Of a DNA stretch of 64,000 nt, positions 20,821 through 30,978 are shown one piece after another (the stretch's first letter is position 1; every line of letters begins with the position of its first letter). The stretch is taken from NCBI GenBank assembly GCA_013823855.1, contig PNMW01000076.1, forward strand, positions 1-64,000, written 5' to 3'. Both the position numbers and the translations under genes were made by a program. Under the pieces are notes generated by a model. The model was not told the DNA's origin, did no database searches, and saw only the letters and a program-made list of their open reading frames with translations. Source of the stretch: Lysobacteraceae bacterium. Its GTDB lineage: Bacteria; Pseudomonadota; Gammaproteobacteria; Nevskiales; Nevskiaceae.

Positions 20821-21498
20821 TCAAGGACGCGGCCCGTTCGCAGGTGCGCCATCGCCGTCGACGATCTCGGTGCCCTTCGGCGGTGTGAACTGGAACTGCG
20901 CGGCGTCGATCGGCTTGTTGGTCGCGACGTTGCTGAACTTCACTTCCGAGGCGCCGCCGATCGGGTCCTGGAAGCGCATCCGCAACGGCGCACCGGACTT
21001 GTCGATCGACAGCTCGATCGACCTGAAATCGCTGTCCTTGGCCTTCGGCAGCAGACGCACGACGCGCGCCTCGCCATCGCTGCCGCCATCCTGCACGACG
21101 AAGGCTTCGGTCAGTCCGCCGCGTTGCGACAGCAGTGCCGCCGGCGTGCCGGCCAGCGCCGTCTTGGCAGTACGCACCGTCGCCTGATTGAGATCGGGAT
21201 CGAAGGCCCAGAGCTTGGCGCCGTCGCAGATCGACAGCTGCTCGTACGGCTTTTCGTAGGCCCAGCGGAACCGGCCGATGTCGGACCTGCCACCGGCCGC
21301 CGGGCGCGACAGCAGGAAGCGGCCGCTGGAGCGCGCGGTGACCGTGCCGCGCTCGTCGATCTGGGTCTGGTCGAAGCGGGCATCGAAGGTCTGCACGCCA
21401 TCGACGAAGCGCTTCAGGGTGTCCTGCGCGGTGTCGGCCTGCGCGCCGAGCGCGAGACAGAAGGGAATCGACAACAGCAGCTTCGACAATCTGGACAT
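20821..21498 (-). CDS. lolA: Outer-membrane lipoprotein carrier protein LolA
   Basis: A 225-residue periplasmic chaperone that ferries lipoproteins from LolCDE to LolB. It has a signal peptide (MSRLSKLLLSIPFCLALGAQA), then the family pattern DTLKRFVDGVQTFDARFDQT, GRFLLSRPAAGG and RFRWAYEKPYEQLSICDG. The start at 21498 gives a proper signal peptide; the 14 residues further upstream do not. It lies between rarA and an SRPBCC lipoprotein gene, itself a plausible LolA client. ftsK-lolA-rarA is a classic order, here interrupted by that lipoprotein gene. Confidence 0.93.
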   Translation of the reverse strand: MSRLSKLLLSIPFCLALGAQADTAQDTLKRFVDGVQTFDARFDQTQIDERGTVTARSSGRFLLSRPAAGGRSDIGRFRWAYEKPYEQLSICDGAKLWAFDPDLNQATVRTAKTALAGTPAALLSQRGGLTEAFVVQDGGSDGEARVVRLLPKAKDSDFRSIELSIDKSGAPLRMRFQDPIGGASEVKFSNVATNKPIDAAQFQFTPPKGTEIVDGDGAPANGPRP

Positions 21499-21603
21499 GG
21501 CATGTGCAACCCGGGCGCCCTTGCGGCGCGAAGGGGACACATTATCGCTTGGATGCTGAAGCGCCGCTGAGTGCGCGTCCCCCGTCGCTGGCGGCCGAAA
21601 CGA

Positions 21604-21625
21604 AGAAAGGCCCGCGAACGGGCCC
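21604..21625 (-). terminator. Rho-independent terminator after the SRPBCC lipoprotein gene
   Basis: On the minus strand, GGCCCG and CGGGCC flank a stable TTCG tetraloop (plus-strand 21609-21624) and are followed by TTTCTTC. It lies 32 bp after the stop of the lipoprotein gene and would separate that transcript from lolA. Confidence 0.7.
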
Positions 21626-21656
21626 TCCTTCGGATACCACCCGGACGGGCGGCGTC

Positions 21657-22256
21657 CTACTTGGCTTCGAGCACCTTCTTCAGGTTGTCGAGACCGGCGG
21701 TGTAGACGCCTTCGATGGTGGTGGTCGCCGTGGCGTCGTCCTTGCCGGCGGCCGGCGTGGCGCTGGCATCGGCGCGCTTGAAGGTGCTGGACCAGGTGAC
21801 GGTCGCCTTGTCGGCGCCATCGGCAGCAACGGTGATCGTCGAGCTGTAGGCCGTCACCGGCAGCACACCTTCGATGATCTCGTAGCTGTAGCTCTTGCCG
21901 GCGTCGTCGAACGCGGTGAGCTTTTCCTTGACCGTCGCCGGGGTGTCGCCGGCCAGGGTCAGCAGGCGTACGGCGCCGACGGTGTTGTTGCTGCCTTCGA
22001 CGATCTCGGTCTTGGCGACGGCCGGATGCCAGCCATTCAGGTTGTTGAAGTCCTTGGCCTTGGCCCAGACCGCATCGGCGGTGGCGGTGATCGACACCGA
22101 CTTGCTGACCGTCAGTACCGGCACTTCGGCAACGACGGCAGCCGGGGCCGGCGCGGCCTCGGCAGGGGCGGCCGCTTCCGGAGCCGGGGCCGGCTTGCAG
22201 CCAGCGGCAATGATGGAGACCAGCGCGATCGCGGCAGCAGCGTGAATCGACTTCAT
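21657..22256 (-). CDS. SRPBCC-fold lipoprotein
   Basis: A 199-residue exported lipoprotein. A signal peptide with the lipobox IIAAGC places the acylated Cys at residue 20, followed by a Pro/Ala linker (about 21-48). The rest matches the SRPBCC/polyketide-cyclase-like fold, with the KSVSITATADAVWAKAKDFNNLNGWHPAV opening and the usual final helix (TIEGVYTAGLDNLKKVLEAK). SRPBCC domains bind hydrophobic ligands; the ligand here is unknown. A GAGAGGA ribosome site precedes the start. The gene interrupts the usual ftsK-lolA adjacency and has its own terminator. Confidence 0.8.
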   Translation of the reverse strand: MKSIHAAAAIALVSIIAAGCKPAPAPEAAAPAEAAPAPAAVVAEVPVLTVSKSVSITATADAVWAKAKDFNNLNGWHPAVAKTEIVEGSNNTVGAVRLLTLAGDTPATVKEKLTAFDDAGKSYSYEIIEGVLPVTAYSSTITVAADGADKATVTWSSTFKRADASATPAAGKDDATATTTIEGVYTAGLDNLKKVLEAK

Positions 22257-22412
22257 GGGTGCGTCCTCTCGAGACTTATGGCTGTTCGGTGGGCAAAACG
22301 ATCCTTCCGTTGCGCGTGCCGGGCAGGCCGATCGCGCAACGCGGAGTAATCTGACATAGCGCTCAGACCCGCGGTAGCAGGACGAACGCCCGGACCGGCG
22401 GGGCCGGCGGTC

Positions 22413-25064
22413 TCAGTCGCGGCCGCCCGGCGCCAGGATCTCGCGATTGCCGCCCGGCCCGCTGGGGCCGACGATGCCGGCCGCTTCCATCTGCTCGACC
22501 ATCCGCGCGGCGCGGTTGTAGCCGATCGACAGCCGCCGCTGCACCCAGCTGACGCTCGCCTTGCGGGTTTCCAGCACCACCTGCACCGCCTTGTCGTAGA
22601 GCGGATCGGACTCGGCATCGCCGGCCGAAGGCTCCGGTGCCGCGCGTTCCTCGGGCTCGCCGGCGGTGATATCCGGAATGTAGTTCGGCTCGCCGACCTG
22701 CTTCAGATAGGCGACCACCTTGTGCACCTCGTGATCGTCGACGAAGGCGCCGTGCAGGCGCTGGATGCGGCTGGCGCCGATCGGCCGGTACAGCATGTCA
22801 CCGTGGCCGAGCAGGGTTTCCGCGCCCATCTCGTCGAGGATGGTGCGGCTGTCGATGCGGCTGGCGACCTGGAATGCGACACGACTCGGGATGTTGGCCT
22901 TGATCAGGCCGGTGATCACGTCGACGCTCGGGCGCTGGGTGGCGACGATCAGGTGGATGCCGGCGGCGCGCGCCTTCTGGGCGATGCGGGCGATCAGCTC
23001 TTCGACCTTCTTGCCGACGACCATCATCATGTCGGCGAGTTCGTCGATGACGATGACGATGTGCGGCATCGGTTCCAGCGCTGGCCCGAGGACTGGACCG
23101 TCGAGTTCGGCATCGGCGAACAGGTCCGGGATCGTCGACAGCGGATCGGAAATCGGCTCGCCGGCGTCGATCGCGTCCTGCACCTTCTTGTTCATGCCGG
23201 CCAGGTTGCGCACGCCGAGAGCCGACATCAGGCGGTAGCGCCGCTCCATCTCGTTGACGCACCAGCGCAAGGCATTGGCCGCGTCCTTCATGTCGGTGAC
23301 CACCGGCGTCAGCAGGTGCGGGATGCCTTCGTAGACGGAGAGCTCCAGCATCTTCGGGTCGATCAGGATCAGTCGCAGCTGGTCGGCGGTGGCCTTGAAC
23401 AGCATCGACAGGATCATCGCGTTGATCGCCACCGACTTGCCGGAGCCGGTGGTGCCGGCGACCAGCAGATGCGGCATCTTGGCCATGTCGACCGCGACCG
23501 GGTGGCCGGCGATGTCCTTGCCCATGCCCATCGTCAGCGGCGAGGTGGCGCTGGTATAGGCGGTCGACGCGAGGATTTCCGACAGGCTGACCATCTCGCG
23601 CTTCTGGTTCGGGATCTCCAGGCCGATGACGCTCTTGCCTTCGATGACTTCGACGACGCGGACCGAGGCCACCGACATCACGCGCGCCAGATCGCGCGAC
23701 AGGTTGGTGATCTGCGAACCCTTCACGCCTGACGCCGGCTGCAGTTCGAAGCGGGTGATCACCGGGCCGGGCATCGCATCGACGACGGTGCCCTTGACGC
23801 CGAAGCTGGCCAGGTGCCGTTCGAGCTCGCGCGACAGCCGGTCGATGTCCTCGGCGCTGTAGCGGCGACCGCCGGGCTTCGGCGGATCGAGCAGGTACAG
23901 CGGCGGCAGCGGCTCGCCATTGAACAGCGGCGGCGGCACGGCGTCCGGCTTCGCCGGCTTCTTCGGCTTGACCATCACCAGCGTGGTGTCCGGAATCGCC
24001 ACCGCCGGCGACTCGACCCTCGTCATCAGCGGCGCCGGTTCCGGCGGCGTCTGCCAGGGTGGCGTCGACGCGTCTTCGTCGTCGCCCGAGCGGTCGTCAT
24101 CCGCAGCCGCTGCTGCTGCAGGCACCGGGTGCCCGAAGTCGGCAGCGAACCGGGCATGGCGCGCAGCGGCATCGGCTTCGGCCGCCGGCTCGTGCTCGAA
24201 GCTGATGTCGCTGGCCATGCCGGCCGCGATCTCGGCGTCGCGGCCGAGCAACGGCTGCTGATCGGGCGGCAATTCCAGCGGCAGGTCCAGCTCCGGCGTG
24301 GTGCGCAGCAGATCGGCCTTCGGCTTGCGCCGGCGCGCCTCGCGCGGCGGTTCGGCCAGAGACTGATCGAGGTCGGCCATCGGCACTTCATCGGCGGCAT
24401 CGCGGCGCAAGAGGCGCTCGATCAGCGCCAGCGCGCGGCCACCGATGGCATCGAGCACGCTGAGCCAGGAAAAGATCATCGCCAGCGGCAAGGCCACGAC
24501 GAACAAGGTCAGCAGCAGCAGCGTGGCGCCGAGCGGATTGAGGACCCGGGTCAGGCCATGGCCGAGCAGGCTGCCGGCGATCCCGCCGCCACCTTGCGGC
24601 AAGCTGGCGCTGACACCGCCATACAGCGCCGCGAGCCCGGCGAGACTCAACGCCGAGACCAACCAGGCGGCGGCCCGCACGGCCAGCGGCAGGTGCAACG
24701 GGGCATCGAAACCGCGATAGGCCCGGGAGCCCAGCCACAGCATCGCGAATGGCGACAGGTAGGCGACGAAGCCGACGCAACTCAGCAGGCCGTTGGCAAT
24801 CCAGGCGCCAGCCGTGCCGACCAGATTGCGGGTGGCGCCGCCGGCACCCGACGACGACAGGCCGGGATCATCGGCGCTGAAGCTCAGCAGCGCGGCCAGC
24901 AGGAACAAAGAGATGCCGACGCTGGCCAGCAAGGCAGCCTCGTTCGGCAGGCGTTCAATCCAGGTGGCGTCGGCAGCGGAGGCACCCGCAGCCCCCTTGC
25001 GCGGCAGCGGCTGCGCGGCTTGCTTCTTGCTTCCGAAGCTGAAGAATCGAGCGATCGAGGGCAC
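22413..25064 (-). CDS. ftsK: DNA translocase FtsK
   Basis: An 883-residue septal DNA pump that clears and aligns chromosome dimers. The N-terminal membrane domain has four to five hydrophobic helices (about 40-200), then a fairly short Pro-rich linker (about 230-390). The motor domain has Walker [14 protein letters not shown] and Walker [15 protein letters not shown]. The C-terminal gamma winged helix ([20 protein letters not shown]...) reads KOPS sites. The start appears to be GTG. It is the first gene of the minus-strand block ending at rlmA. Confidence 0.95.
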   Translation of the reverse strand: MPSIARFFSFGSKKQAAQPLPRKGAAGASAADATWIERLPNEAALLASVGISLFLLAALLSFSADDPGLSSSGAGGATRNLVGTAGAWIANGLLSCVGFVAYLSPFAMLWLGSRAYRGFDAPLHLPLAVRAAAWLVSALSLAGLAALYGGVSASLPQGGGGIAGSLLGHGLTRVLNPLGATLLLLTLFVVALPLAMIFSWLSVLDAIGGRALALIERLLRRDAADEVPMADLDQSLAEPPREARRRKPKADLLRTTPELDLPLELPPDQQPLLGRDAEIAAGMASDISFEHEPAAEADAAARHARFAADFGHPVPAAAAAADDDRSGDDEDASTPPWQTPPEPAPLMTRVESPAVAIPDTTLVMVKPKKPAKPDAVPPPLFNGEPLPPLYLLDPPKPGGRRYSAEDIDRLSRELERHLASFGVKGTVVDAMPGPVITRFELQPASGVKGSQITNLSRDLARVMSVASVRVVEVIEGKSVIGLEIPNQKREMVSLSEILASTAYTSATSPLTMGMGKDIAGHPVAVDMAKMPHLLVAGTTGSGKSVAINAMILSMLFKATADQLRLILIDPKMLELSVYEGIPHLLTPVVTDMKDAANALRWCVNEMERRYRLMSALGVRNLAGMNKKVQDAIDAGEPISDPLSTIPDLFADAELDGPVLGPALEPMPHIVIVIDELADMMMVVGKKVEELIARIAQKARAAGIHLIVATQRPSVDVITGLIKANIPSRVAFQVASRIDSRTILDEMGAETLLGHGDMLYRPIGASRIQRLHGAFVDDHEVHKVVAYLKQVGEPNYIPDITAGEPEERAAPEPSAGDAESDPLYDKAVQVVLETRKASVSWVQRRLSIGYNRAARMVEQMEAAGIVGPSGPGGNREILAPGGRD

Positions 25065-25218
25065 GGCGATAAGGCGTCAGGGGTGCCCGGAGTATATCAG
25101 CCGCCCCTCGCCGTCCGGCACCGACGAGAGGGTGGGAATCACCACACCAGTGCCCTTGAAAATGCAGGTGGAAGCGTCACTCTTAGGCTAGTTCAATCAC
25201 TTATCGAGAGGCTCGGTC

Positions 25219-25551
25219 ATGACGATGGAAGTGCGTCATTTCGTTCTCGCCCCTGACGGCGCGATTCGCGAGTTTTCGCCCGAGGAAGCGGCCCTGATCG
25301 CCGCCGGCTCCAACAAGCTGCCGGAGTTCGCCGAGCGTCGCGTCCGTTACCTGCAGGTGTCCTGGGACGATGAAGCTGCCGCCGAGATGAAGATCCAGAC
25401 GGCCGGCGCGGCGATCAAGTTCGACTCCGACGGCCGGCTTGCCGAGGCTGCACCGCCGTCGGACGAGGAAAAGATCTCCCGCTTCGAGCATGACACCTGC
25501 GTGCAGTGGGCACTGCGCGGTGCCGAAGTCGCGACGCTGACCTTCCACTGA
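25219..25551 (+). CDS. Conserved small protein of unknown function
   Basis: A 110-residue soluble, acidic protein with no signal peptide or membrane segment. It has a good ribosome site (GAGAGG) upstream of the ATG and normal codon use. Features visible are an N-terminal FVLAPDGAIREFSPEEAALIAAG and a C-terminal CVQWALRG, with one Cys. I do not recognise the family. It is divergent from ftsK and lies 40 bp before the FemAB-like GNAT gene on the same strand, so it is probably the first gene of that operon. Confidence 0.65.
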   Translation: MTMEVRHFVLAPDGAIREFSPEEAALIAAGSNKLPEFAERRVRYLQVSWDDEAAAEMKIQTAGAAIKFDSDGRLAEAAPPSDEEKISRFEHDTCVQWALRGAEVATLTFH

Positions 25552-25591
25552 CCGGCGCCTCGTTTCCGCCGTCGTCGCGAGGCGCCGCGCC

Positions 25592-26737
25592 ATGCGTGTC
25601 CGGCATCTCGAATGCGCTTCCGCGATTCCGGCAGCGCAGTGGGACGCGCTGTTCCCGCCGGGCTATCCGTTCACGCGTCATGCCTTCCTGGCGGCACTGG
25701 AAGCGCATGGCTGCGTCGGGCCGGAACTCGGCTGGACGCCCTGCCACGCCGTGCTCAGCGATGACCGAGGGATCGCCGCGATCGCGCCGCTGTATCTGAA
25801 GGCGCATTCCTATGGCGAATTCGTGTTCGATTTCGCCTGGGCGGACGCCAGCCGGCGCCTCGGCCAGCCGTACTACCCGAAGCTGGTCAACGCGATCCCG
25901 TTCACGCCCTGCATCGGGCCAAGGATCGGCGCCCGCGATCCGTCGTCGCGTCTGGCGATGGCGCAACAGTTGCCGGCGCTGGCCGCCACCGCCGGACTGT
26001 CCGGCGCCCATGCGCTGTTCCTCGACGACGCCGACTTCGTCGCCTGCAGGGCCGCAGGCATGGTCGAGCGCAACGACGTGCAGTTCCATTGGTACAACGC
26101 CAGCTACAGCGACTTCGCGTCCTTCCTCGCGACGTTCAGCAGCGACAAGCGCAAGAAGATCCTGCGCGAGCGACGCCGGATGGCCGAAGCCGGCATCCGC
26201 TTCGAGCACCGGGCCGGTCACGAACTCGATGAGGCGGCCTGGCGGCAGGTCTATCGTCTGTACGCGAACACTTATGCCGAACGCGGCCAGCGCCCGTATC
26301 TGACCGATGAATTCTTTCTGGATTACGGACGACAGGCCGACACCGCCGTTAGACTCGTACTGGCTTTCGAGAGAACGGAAATGGTGGCAGTCGCGATCCT
26401 GCTGCGCGGTGGCGATACGCTCTACGGGCGTCACTGGGGTGCGGCCGATCGTTACAACGGCCTGCACTTCGAAACCTGCTACTACCAGGGCATCGACTAC
26501 TGCATCCGCGAGGGGCTGCGGCATTTCGATGCCGGCGCCCAGGGCGAACACAAGCTGGCGCGCGGCTTCACGCCGCAGATCACCCGCTCCGCCCACTGGC
26601 TGGCCGAACCACGGCTGTTCGACGCCGTGGCTGACCATCTGGAACGCGAGCGCGCCTATGTCAGCGAGCGCGAAGCCCTGCTCGATGCGCACTCGCCGTA
26701 CAAGCGCGTCGCCACTGCGGCAGCGCCCGAGGCCTGA
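25592..26737 (+). CDS. FemAB-like GNAT-family acyltransferase (DUF482)
   Basis: A 381-residue protein of the DUF482 / COG3146 group, a GNAT-related fold annotated as 'peptidoglycan biosynthesis-like' or FemAB-like. Typical segments are the GPELGWTPCHAVL start region, FDFAWADASRRLGQPYYPKLVNAIPFTP, SDKRKKILRERRRM and the C-terminal GLRHFDAGAQGEHKLARGF. The gene is commonly found just upstream of aat, as here (3 bp apart). The substrate is not known; co-occurrence with aminoacyl-transferases may mean it also uses aminoacyl-tRNA, which is inference. Confidence 0.82.
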   Translation: MRVRHLECASAIPAAQWDALFPPGYPFTRHAFLAALEAHGCVGPELGWTPCHAVLSDDRGIAAIAPLYLKAHSYGEFVFDFAWADASRRLGQPYYPKLVNAIPFTPCIGPRIGARDPSSRLAMAQQLPALAATAGLSGAHALFLDDADFVACRAAGMVERNDVQFHWYNASYSDFASFLATFSSDKRKKILRERRRMAEAGIRFEHRAGHELDEAAWRQVYRLYANTYAERGQRPYLTDEFFLDYGRQADTAVRLVLAFERTEMVAVAILLRGGDTLYGRHWGAADRYNGLHFETCYYQGIDYCIREGLRHFDAGAQGEHKLARGFTPQITRSAHWLAEPRLFDAVADHLERERAYVSEREALLDAHSPYKRVATAAAPEA

Positions 26738-26740
26738 AGC

Positions 26741-27496
26741 GTGGACAACCCGGTCCGCCTGCACTGGCTAGATCCGCGCGATCCCAACCAGCCATTCCCG
26801 GCCCCGAATCGCGCCATGCGCGATCCGAACGGCCTGCTGGCCATCGGCGGCGACCTGTCGGTGACCCGATTGATGCGTGCCTACGCCGGCGGCATCTTCC
26901 CCTGGTACAACCCGAACGAGCCGATCCTCTGGTGGTGCCCGGACCCGCGCGCGGTGCTGGAACCGGAGGGTTTCCACGTCTCCCATTCGCTGGGAAAGCG
27001 CATCCGCAAGCCGGACTACTCGGTCAGCCTCGATCGCGCCTTTGCCGACGTGCTGGAAGGCTGTACCGGCAGCCGCCGCGGCAGTCAGGGCACCTGGCTG
27101 GGCCCGGACATGAAACGCGCCTACCTCGAGTTGTTCGAGGCGGGCCATGCGCATTCGGCTGAGGTCTGGCGTCGGGGGCGGCTGGTCGGGGGGCTGTACG
27201 GCGTGGCGCTCGGCCGCACGTTCTTCGGCGAATCGATGTTCTCGACCGAAACCGACTGCTCGAAGCTGGCGCTGTACTGGCTGTGCCAGCAGCTGAAAGC
27301 CTGGTCGTTCGAGCTGATCGACTGCCAGATCGCCTCCCAGCACCTGCGCACGCTGGGTGCCGCCGAGATTCCGCGCGATCGCTTCCTGTCGCGGCTCCGG
27401 GCATCGCTGCAGCACCCGTCACGGACCGGCACCTGGAAGTACGAGATCGACGTCCCGGACGACCCGCTGCACCGCCACGGAGCCTATGGCCCATGA
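26741..27496 (+). CDS. aat: Leucyl/phenylalanyl-tRNA--protein transferase
   Basis: A 251-residue N-end-rule enzyme that adds Leu or Phe from tRNA to proteins with N-terminal Arg or Lys. The core reads GLLAIGGDLSVTRLMRAYAGGIFPWYNPNEPILWWCPDPR, followed by GGLYGVALGRTFFGESMFS and the LIDCQIASQHLRTLGA motif. The start codon is GTG, 3 bp after the preceding gene. With bpt, clpS and clpA in the same neighbourhood it supplies a complete N-degron tagging and degradation pathway. Confidence 0.95.
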   Translation: MDNPVRLHWLDPRDPNQPFPAPNRAMRDPNGLLAIGGDLSVTRLMRAYAGGIFPWYNPNEPILWWCPDPRAVLEPEGFHVSHSLGKRIRKPDYSVSLDRAFADVLEGCTGSRRGSQGTWLGPDMKRAYLELFEAGHAHSAEVWRRGRLVGGLYGVALGRTFFGESMFSTETDCSKLALYWLCQQLKAWSFELIDCQIASQHLRTLGAAEIPRDRFLSRLRASLQHPSRTGTWKYEIDVPDDPLHRHGAYGP

Positions 27497-28241
27497 GGCT
27501 GTTCCGCGCCTCGATCTTGCATGGTTTTCGGTCATGACCATGCAAAGTCTCCGACTGCTGATGGGCAGCGCGCACGCCTGCGGCTACCTGCACGATCGCC
27601 ATGCGCGCAGCGCCTTCGTCGACCCGGCGTTCCCGCTGGAACCGAGCCTCTACGGAGCCCTGCTCGACCAGGGCTTCCGGCGCAGCGGCGACTACGCCTA
27701 CCGGCCGATGTGCCTGAACTGCCGGGCCTGCCAGTCAGCCCGCATCATCAGTCGAGCATTCGTTCCCGATCGTGCCCAGAAGCGCTGCTGGAAACGCAAC
27801 GACGACCTGCGGCTGTCGATCAGCGTGCGCCTGACCGACGAGCATTACGCGCTGTACCGCCGCTACCTTGCGGCGCGCCATCACAACGGCGGCATGGACC
27901 CGGAAGACGTCGATGCCTTCCGCGAATTCCTCGCCTGCGGCTGGGGCGCGACCGAATTCTGGGAGTTCCGCGCCGATCGGCAGCTGGTCGCGGTCGCGGT
28001 TGTCGACCGCATTCCACGCGGCCTGTCCGCGGTCTACACGTTCTTCGATCCCGACCTGCCGGCACGCGGGCTGGGCACCTACGCGATCCTGAGCCAGATC
28101 GAGCGCGCGAAGGCCGAGCAGCTGCCGCATGTCTATCTCGGCTACTGGGTGCCAGGCAGCGCCAAGATGGATTACAAACGCCGCTTCCAGCCGCTGGAAG
28201 TGCTGCGCGACGGGCAGTGGCAGCGCCTGGAAAATGAATGA
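27486..28241 (+). CDS. bpt: Aspartate/glutamate leucyltransferase (Bpt)
   Basis: A 251-residue aminoacyl-tRNA-protein transferase that adds Leu to N-terminal Asp/Glu. The zinc/thiol motif CxxCxxC-like MCLNCRACQSARI and GFRRSGDYAYRP are diagnostic, and the C-terminal half holds the GNAT-like YLGYWVPGSAKMDYKRRF motif. Starts at 27486 (overlapping aat by 11 bp) or at 27535 are both possible; the family core begins at about QSLRLLMGSAHACGYL, so the exact start is uncertain. It forms an operon with aat and feeds ClpS/ClpA. Confidence 0.9.
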   Translation: MAHEAVPRLDLAWFSVMTMQSLRLLMGSAHACGYLHDRHARSAFVDPAFPLEPSLYGALLDQGFRRSGDYAYRPMCLNCRACQSARIISRAFVPDRAQKRCWKRNDDLRLSISVRLTDEHYALYRRYLAARHHNGGMDPEDVDAFREFLACGWGATEFWEFRADRQLVAVAVVDRIPRGLSAVYTFFDPDLPARGLGTYAILSQIERAKAEQLPHVYLGYWVPGSAKMDYKRRFQPLEVLRDGQWQRLENE

Positions 28242-28316
28242 AATCCTTGCATTGCTACTCTGAGGGTGTTCCCGGATAATGCCGCGTCCTTTCAGACCCC
28301 CTTGGTTGTCAACCTG

Positions 28317-28535
28317 ATGGCAAAAGAAGATCACATCGAGATGCCCGGCATTGTCGCCGAAACGCTTCCGAACACGACGTTCCGCGTCAAACTCGAAAAC
28401 GGTCATATCGTCACCGCCCATATCTCCGGGCGCATGCGCAAGAACTACATCCGCATCCTGACCGGTGACAAGGTCACCGTGCAGCTGACGCCGTACGATC
28501 TGACCAAGGGCCGGATCACCTTCCGGGACAAGTGA
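28317..28535 (+). CDS. infA: Translation initiation factor IF-1
   Basis: A 72-residue S1-like OB-fold protein, the standard IF-1 length, that binds the ribosomal A site during initiation. The sequence from [13 protein letters not shown] through the [10 protein letters not shown] core to the GRITFRDK end is canonical apart from small substitutions. The ATG at 28317 is chosen over an earlier in-frame ATG because IF-1 always begins here. Position between bpt and clpA is the standard gammaproteobacterial order. Confidence 0.97.
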   Translation: MAKEDHIEMPGIVAETLPNTTFRVKLENGHIVTAHISGRMRKNYIRILTGDKVTVQLTPYDLTKGRITFRDK

Positions 28536-28645
28536 CGAACAGGCTTCGCCCTGTGGTCATCCCGATCAAGCACGGGATCCGGCTCGTCGGCGCTGGCTGA
28601 ACGTCAAAACCTGCTCCGTTCGTTGCGACGGTAGCGACGGTCAAG

Positions 28646-28671
28646 AAAAAGCCCGCTTTCGCGGGCTTTTT
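28646..28671. terminator. Bidirectional terminator between infA and clpA
   Basis: AGCCCGC (28650-28656) and GCGGGCT (28661-28667) form a stem around TTTC, flanked by five A and five T residues, so it works in both directions. It separates infA on the plus strand from clpA on the minus strand. Confidence 0.9.
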
Positions 28672-28689
28672 CGGTTCAGCGCAGCAAGC

Positions 28690-30978
28690 TCAGGCGGCTT
28701 CGACCACGGGAGCCGCCTTCTCCCTGGCCTCGATGTCGAAGCCGATCTTGCCGTCGTCGGTGACATTGACCGTGACCCGGCCGCCGTGCGCCAGCTTGCC
28801 GAACAGCAGTTCCTCGGCGAGCGGCCGCTTGATGCTTTCCTGGATCACGCGGGCCATCGGGCGAGCGCCCATCTTGACGTCGTAGCCGTGCTCGCACAGC
28901 CAGTCGCGGGCTTCCTGCTCGACTTCCATCACCACATGCTTGGCGGCCAGCTGTTCCTCGAGCTGCATCAGGAACTTGTCGACCACGCGGGTGATTTCGC
29001 CCTTGCCGAGCGGCGCGAACGGGATGATCGCGTCGAGACGGTTGCGGAATTCCGGCGAGAAACCGCGGCGGATCACTTCCAGCGCATCGGTCGAGTGGTT
29101 CTGCTCGGTGAAACCGATGCCGCGCCGCGACGATTCCTCGGCACCGGCGTTGGTGGTCATGATCAGGATCACGTTGCGGAAATCCGCCGCGCGCCCGTTG
29201 TTGTCGGTCAGCGTGCCATGGTCCATGACCTGCAGCAGCAGGTTGAAGACATCCGGATGCGCCTTCTCGATTTCATCGAGCAGCACCACCGAATGCGGAT
29301 GCTTGATCACCGCCTCGGTCAGCAACCCGCCCTGGTCGAAGCCGACATAGCCCGGAGGCGCGCCGATCAGGCGCGACACGGTATGCCGCTCCATGTACTC
29401 GGACATGTCGAAGCGGATCAGCTCGATGCCGAGCTGGCTGGCCAGCTGCCGGGTGACCTCGGTCTTGCCGACGCCGGTCGGACCGGCGAGCAGGAAGTTG
29501 CCGATCGGCTTGTCCGGGTTGCCGAGACCGGAGCGCGACAGCTTGATGCACGAGGCCAGCGTCTCGACGGCATTGTCCTGACCGAAGATCACCAGCTTCA
29601 GATCGCGTTCCAGCGTCGCCAGCCGGTCCTTGTCGTTGCTCGACACCGACTTCGGCGGGATACGGGCGATCTTGGCGACGGTTTCCTCGATGTCGCGCAC
29701 CTGCACGGTCTTGCGGCGCTTGGCCTCGGGCAGCAGGCGCAGGCGGGCAGCGGCCTCGTCGATGACGTCGATCGCCTTGTCCGGCAGGTGACGATCGGTG
29801 ATGTGCTTGGCCGCCAGTTCCACCGCGCTCTTGATCGCGCCGCTGGTGAAGTGCACCTGGTGATGCTCCTCGAAGCGGGCGCGCAGGCCTTCCAGAATCT
29901 GGATCGTTTCCGGCACCGACGGCTCCGGCACATCGACCTTCTGGAAGCGCCGCGACAGCGCCCGATCCTTCTCGAAGATGCCGCGGTATTCCTGGTAGGT
30001 GGTCGAACCGATGCAGCGCAGCTCGCCGTTGGCCAGCATCGGCTTCAGCAGGTTCGACGCGTCCATCACGCCGCCGGAGGCCGCGCCGGCGCCGATGATC
30101 ATGTGGATCTCGTCGATGAACAGGATCGCGCCCGGCGTCCGCGCCAGTTCCTGGATCACGCTCTTGAAGCGCTTCTCGAAATCACCGCGGTACTTGGTGC
30201 CGGCGATCAGCGAACCGAGATCGAGGCTGAAGACGATGCCGTCCTTCAACAGTTCCGGCACCCGGTTCTCGGTGATCAGCCAGGCCAGGCCTTCGGCGAT
30301 CGCGGTCTTGCCGACGCCGGCTTCGCCGACCAGCAGCGGATTGTTCTTGCGCCGGCGGCAGAGCGTCTGCATCACCCGCTCCATTTCGTGCGCGCGGCCG
30401 ATCAGGGGGTCGATCTGGCCCTTCAGCGCACGCTGATTCAGGTTCACCGCGAACTGCTCGAGCGCGGACTTGCCCGCCCCTCTGCCGGATTCGTCCTTGT
30501 CCTCGGCCTCGTTCTGCTGTTCCTGCGGCGCAGCCGGCTGGTTGTTCTTGGCGATGCCGTGGCTGATGTAGTTGACGACGTCGAGCCGGGTCACACCCTG
30601 CTCATTGAGCAGGAAGACCGCGTGGGTGTCCTTCTCGGCGAACAGCGCGACCAGCACGTTCAACGTGGAGACGCGCTTCTTGCCCGAGGCCTGGACGTGA
30701 TAGATCGCGCGCTGCAGCACACGCTGGAACGACAGCGTCGGCTGCACTTCCTGATTGCCGCCGGCGTCCTTGTTCGAGTGGATGTTCTGCGCGATGTACT
30801 CGCGCAGCCCGCCTTCGAGCTTGTCGAGATCGCCACCGCTGGCGGTCAGGACTTCGCTGACGTTGGAGTCGGACAACAGGGCCAGCAGCAGGTGCTCGAC
30901 GGTCAACAATTCATGGCCGTCACTGCGGGCTGCGAGGAACGCTGCATCAAGGGCTTTCTGCAATTCATCGCTGAGCAT
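28690..30978 (-). CDS. clpA: ATP-dependent Clp protease ATPase subunit ClpA
   Basis: A 762-residue AAA+ unfoldase that feeds substrates to ClpP. The N-domain (about 1-140, ClpS-docking) is followed by two ATPase modules: Walker A GEAGVGKTAIAEG in D1 and GPTGVGKTEVTRQ in D2. The end AREKAAPVVEAA is Ala-rich. The ClpP-binding IGF/IGL-type loop sits in D2 near RRGIGFTEQ. It receives N-degron substrates from ClpS, encoded 453 bp upstream. That separation is larger than in most relatives. Confidence 0.97.
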   Translation of the reverse strand: MLSDELQKALDAAFLAARSDGHELLTVEHLLLALLSDSNVSEVLTASGGDLDKLEGGLREYIAQNIHSNKDAGGNQEVQPTLSFQRVLQRAIYHVQASGKKRVSTLNVLVALFAEKDTHAVFLLNEQGVTRLDVVNYISHGIAKNNQPAAPQEQQNEAEDKDESGRGAGKSALEQFAVNLNQRALKGQIDPLIGRAHEMERVMQTLCRRRKNNPLLVGEAGVGKTAIAEGLAWLITENRVPELLKDGIVFSLDLGSLIAGTKYRGDFEKRFKSVIQELARTPGAILFIDEIHMIIGAGAASGGVMDASNLLKPMLANGELRCIGSTTYQEYRGIFEKDRALSRRFQKVDVPEPSVPETIQILEGLRARFEEHHQVHFTSGAIKSAVELAAKHITDRHLPDKAIDVIDEAAARLRLLPEAKRRKTVQVRDIEETVAKIARIPPKSVSSNDKDRLATLERDLKLVIFGQDNAVETLASCIKLSRSGLGNPDKPIGNFLLAGPTGVGKTEVTRQLASQLGIELIRFDMSEYMERHTVSRLIGAPPGYVGFDQGGLLTEAVIKHPHSVVLLDEIEKAHPDVFNLLLQVMDHGTLTDNNGRAADFRNVILIMTTNAGAEESSRRGIGFTEQNHSTDALEVIRRGFSPEFRNRLDAIIPFAPLGKGEITRVVDKFLMQLEEQLAAKHVVMEVEQEARDWLCEHGYDVKMGARPMARVIQESIKRPLAEELLFGKLAHGGRVTVNVTDDGKIGFDIEAREKAAPVVEAA

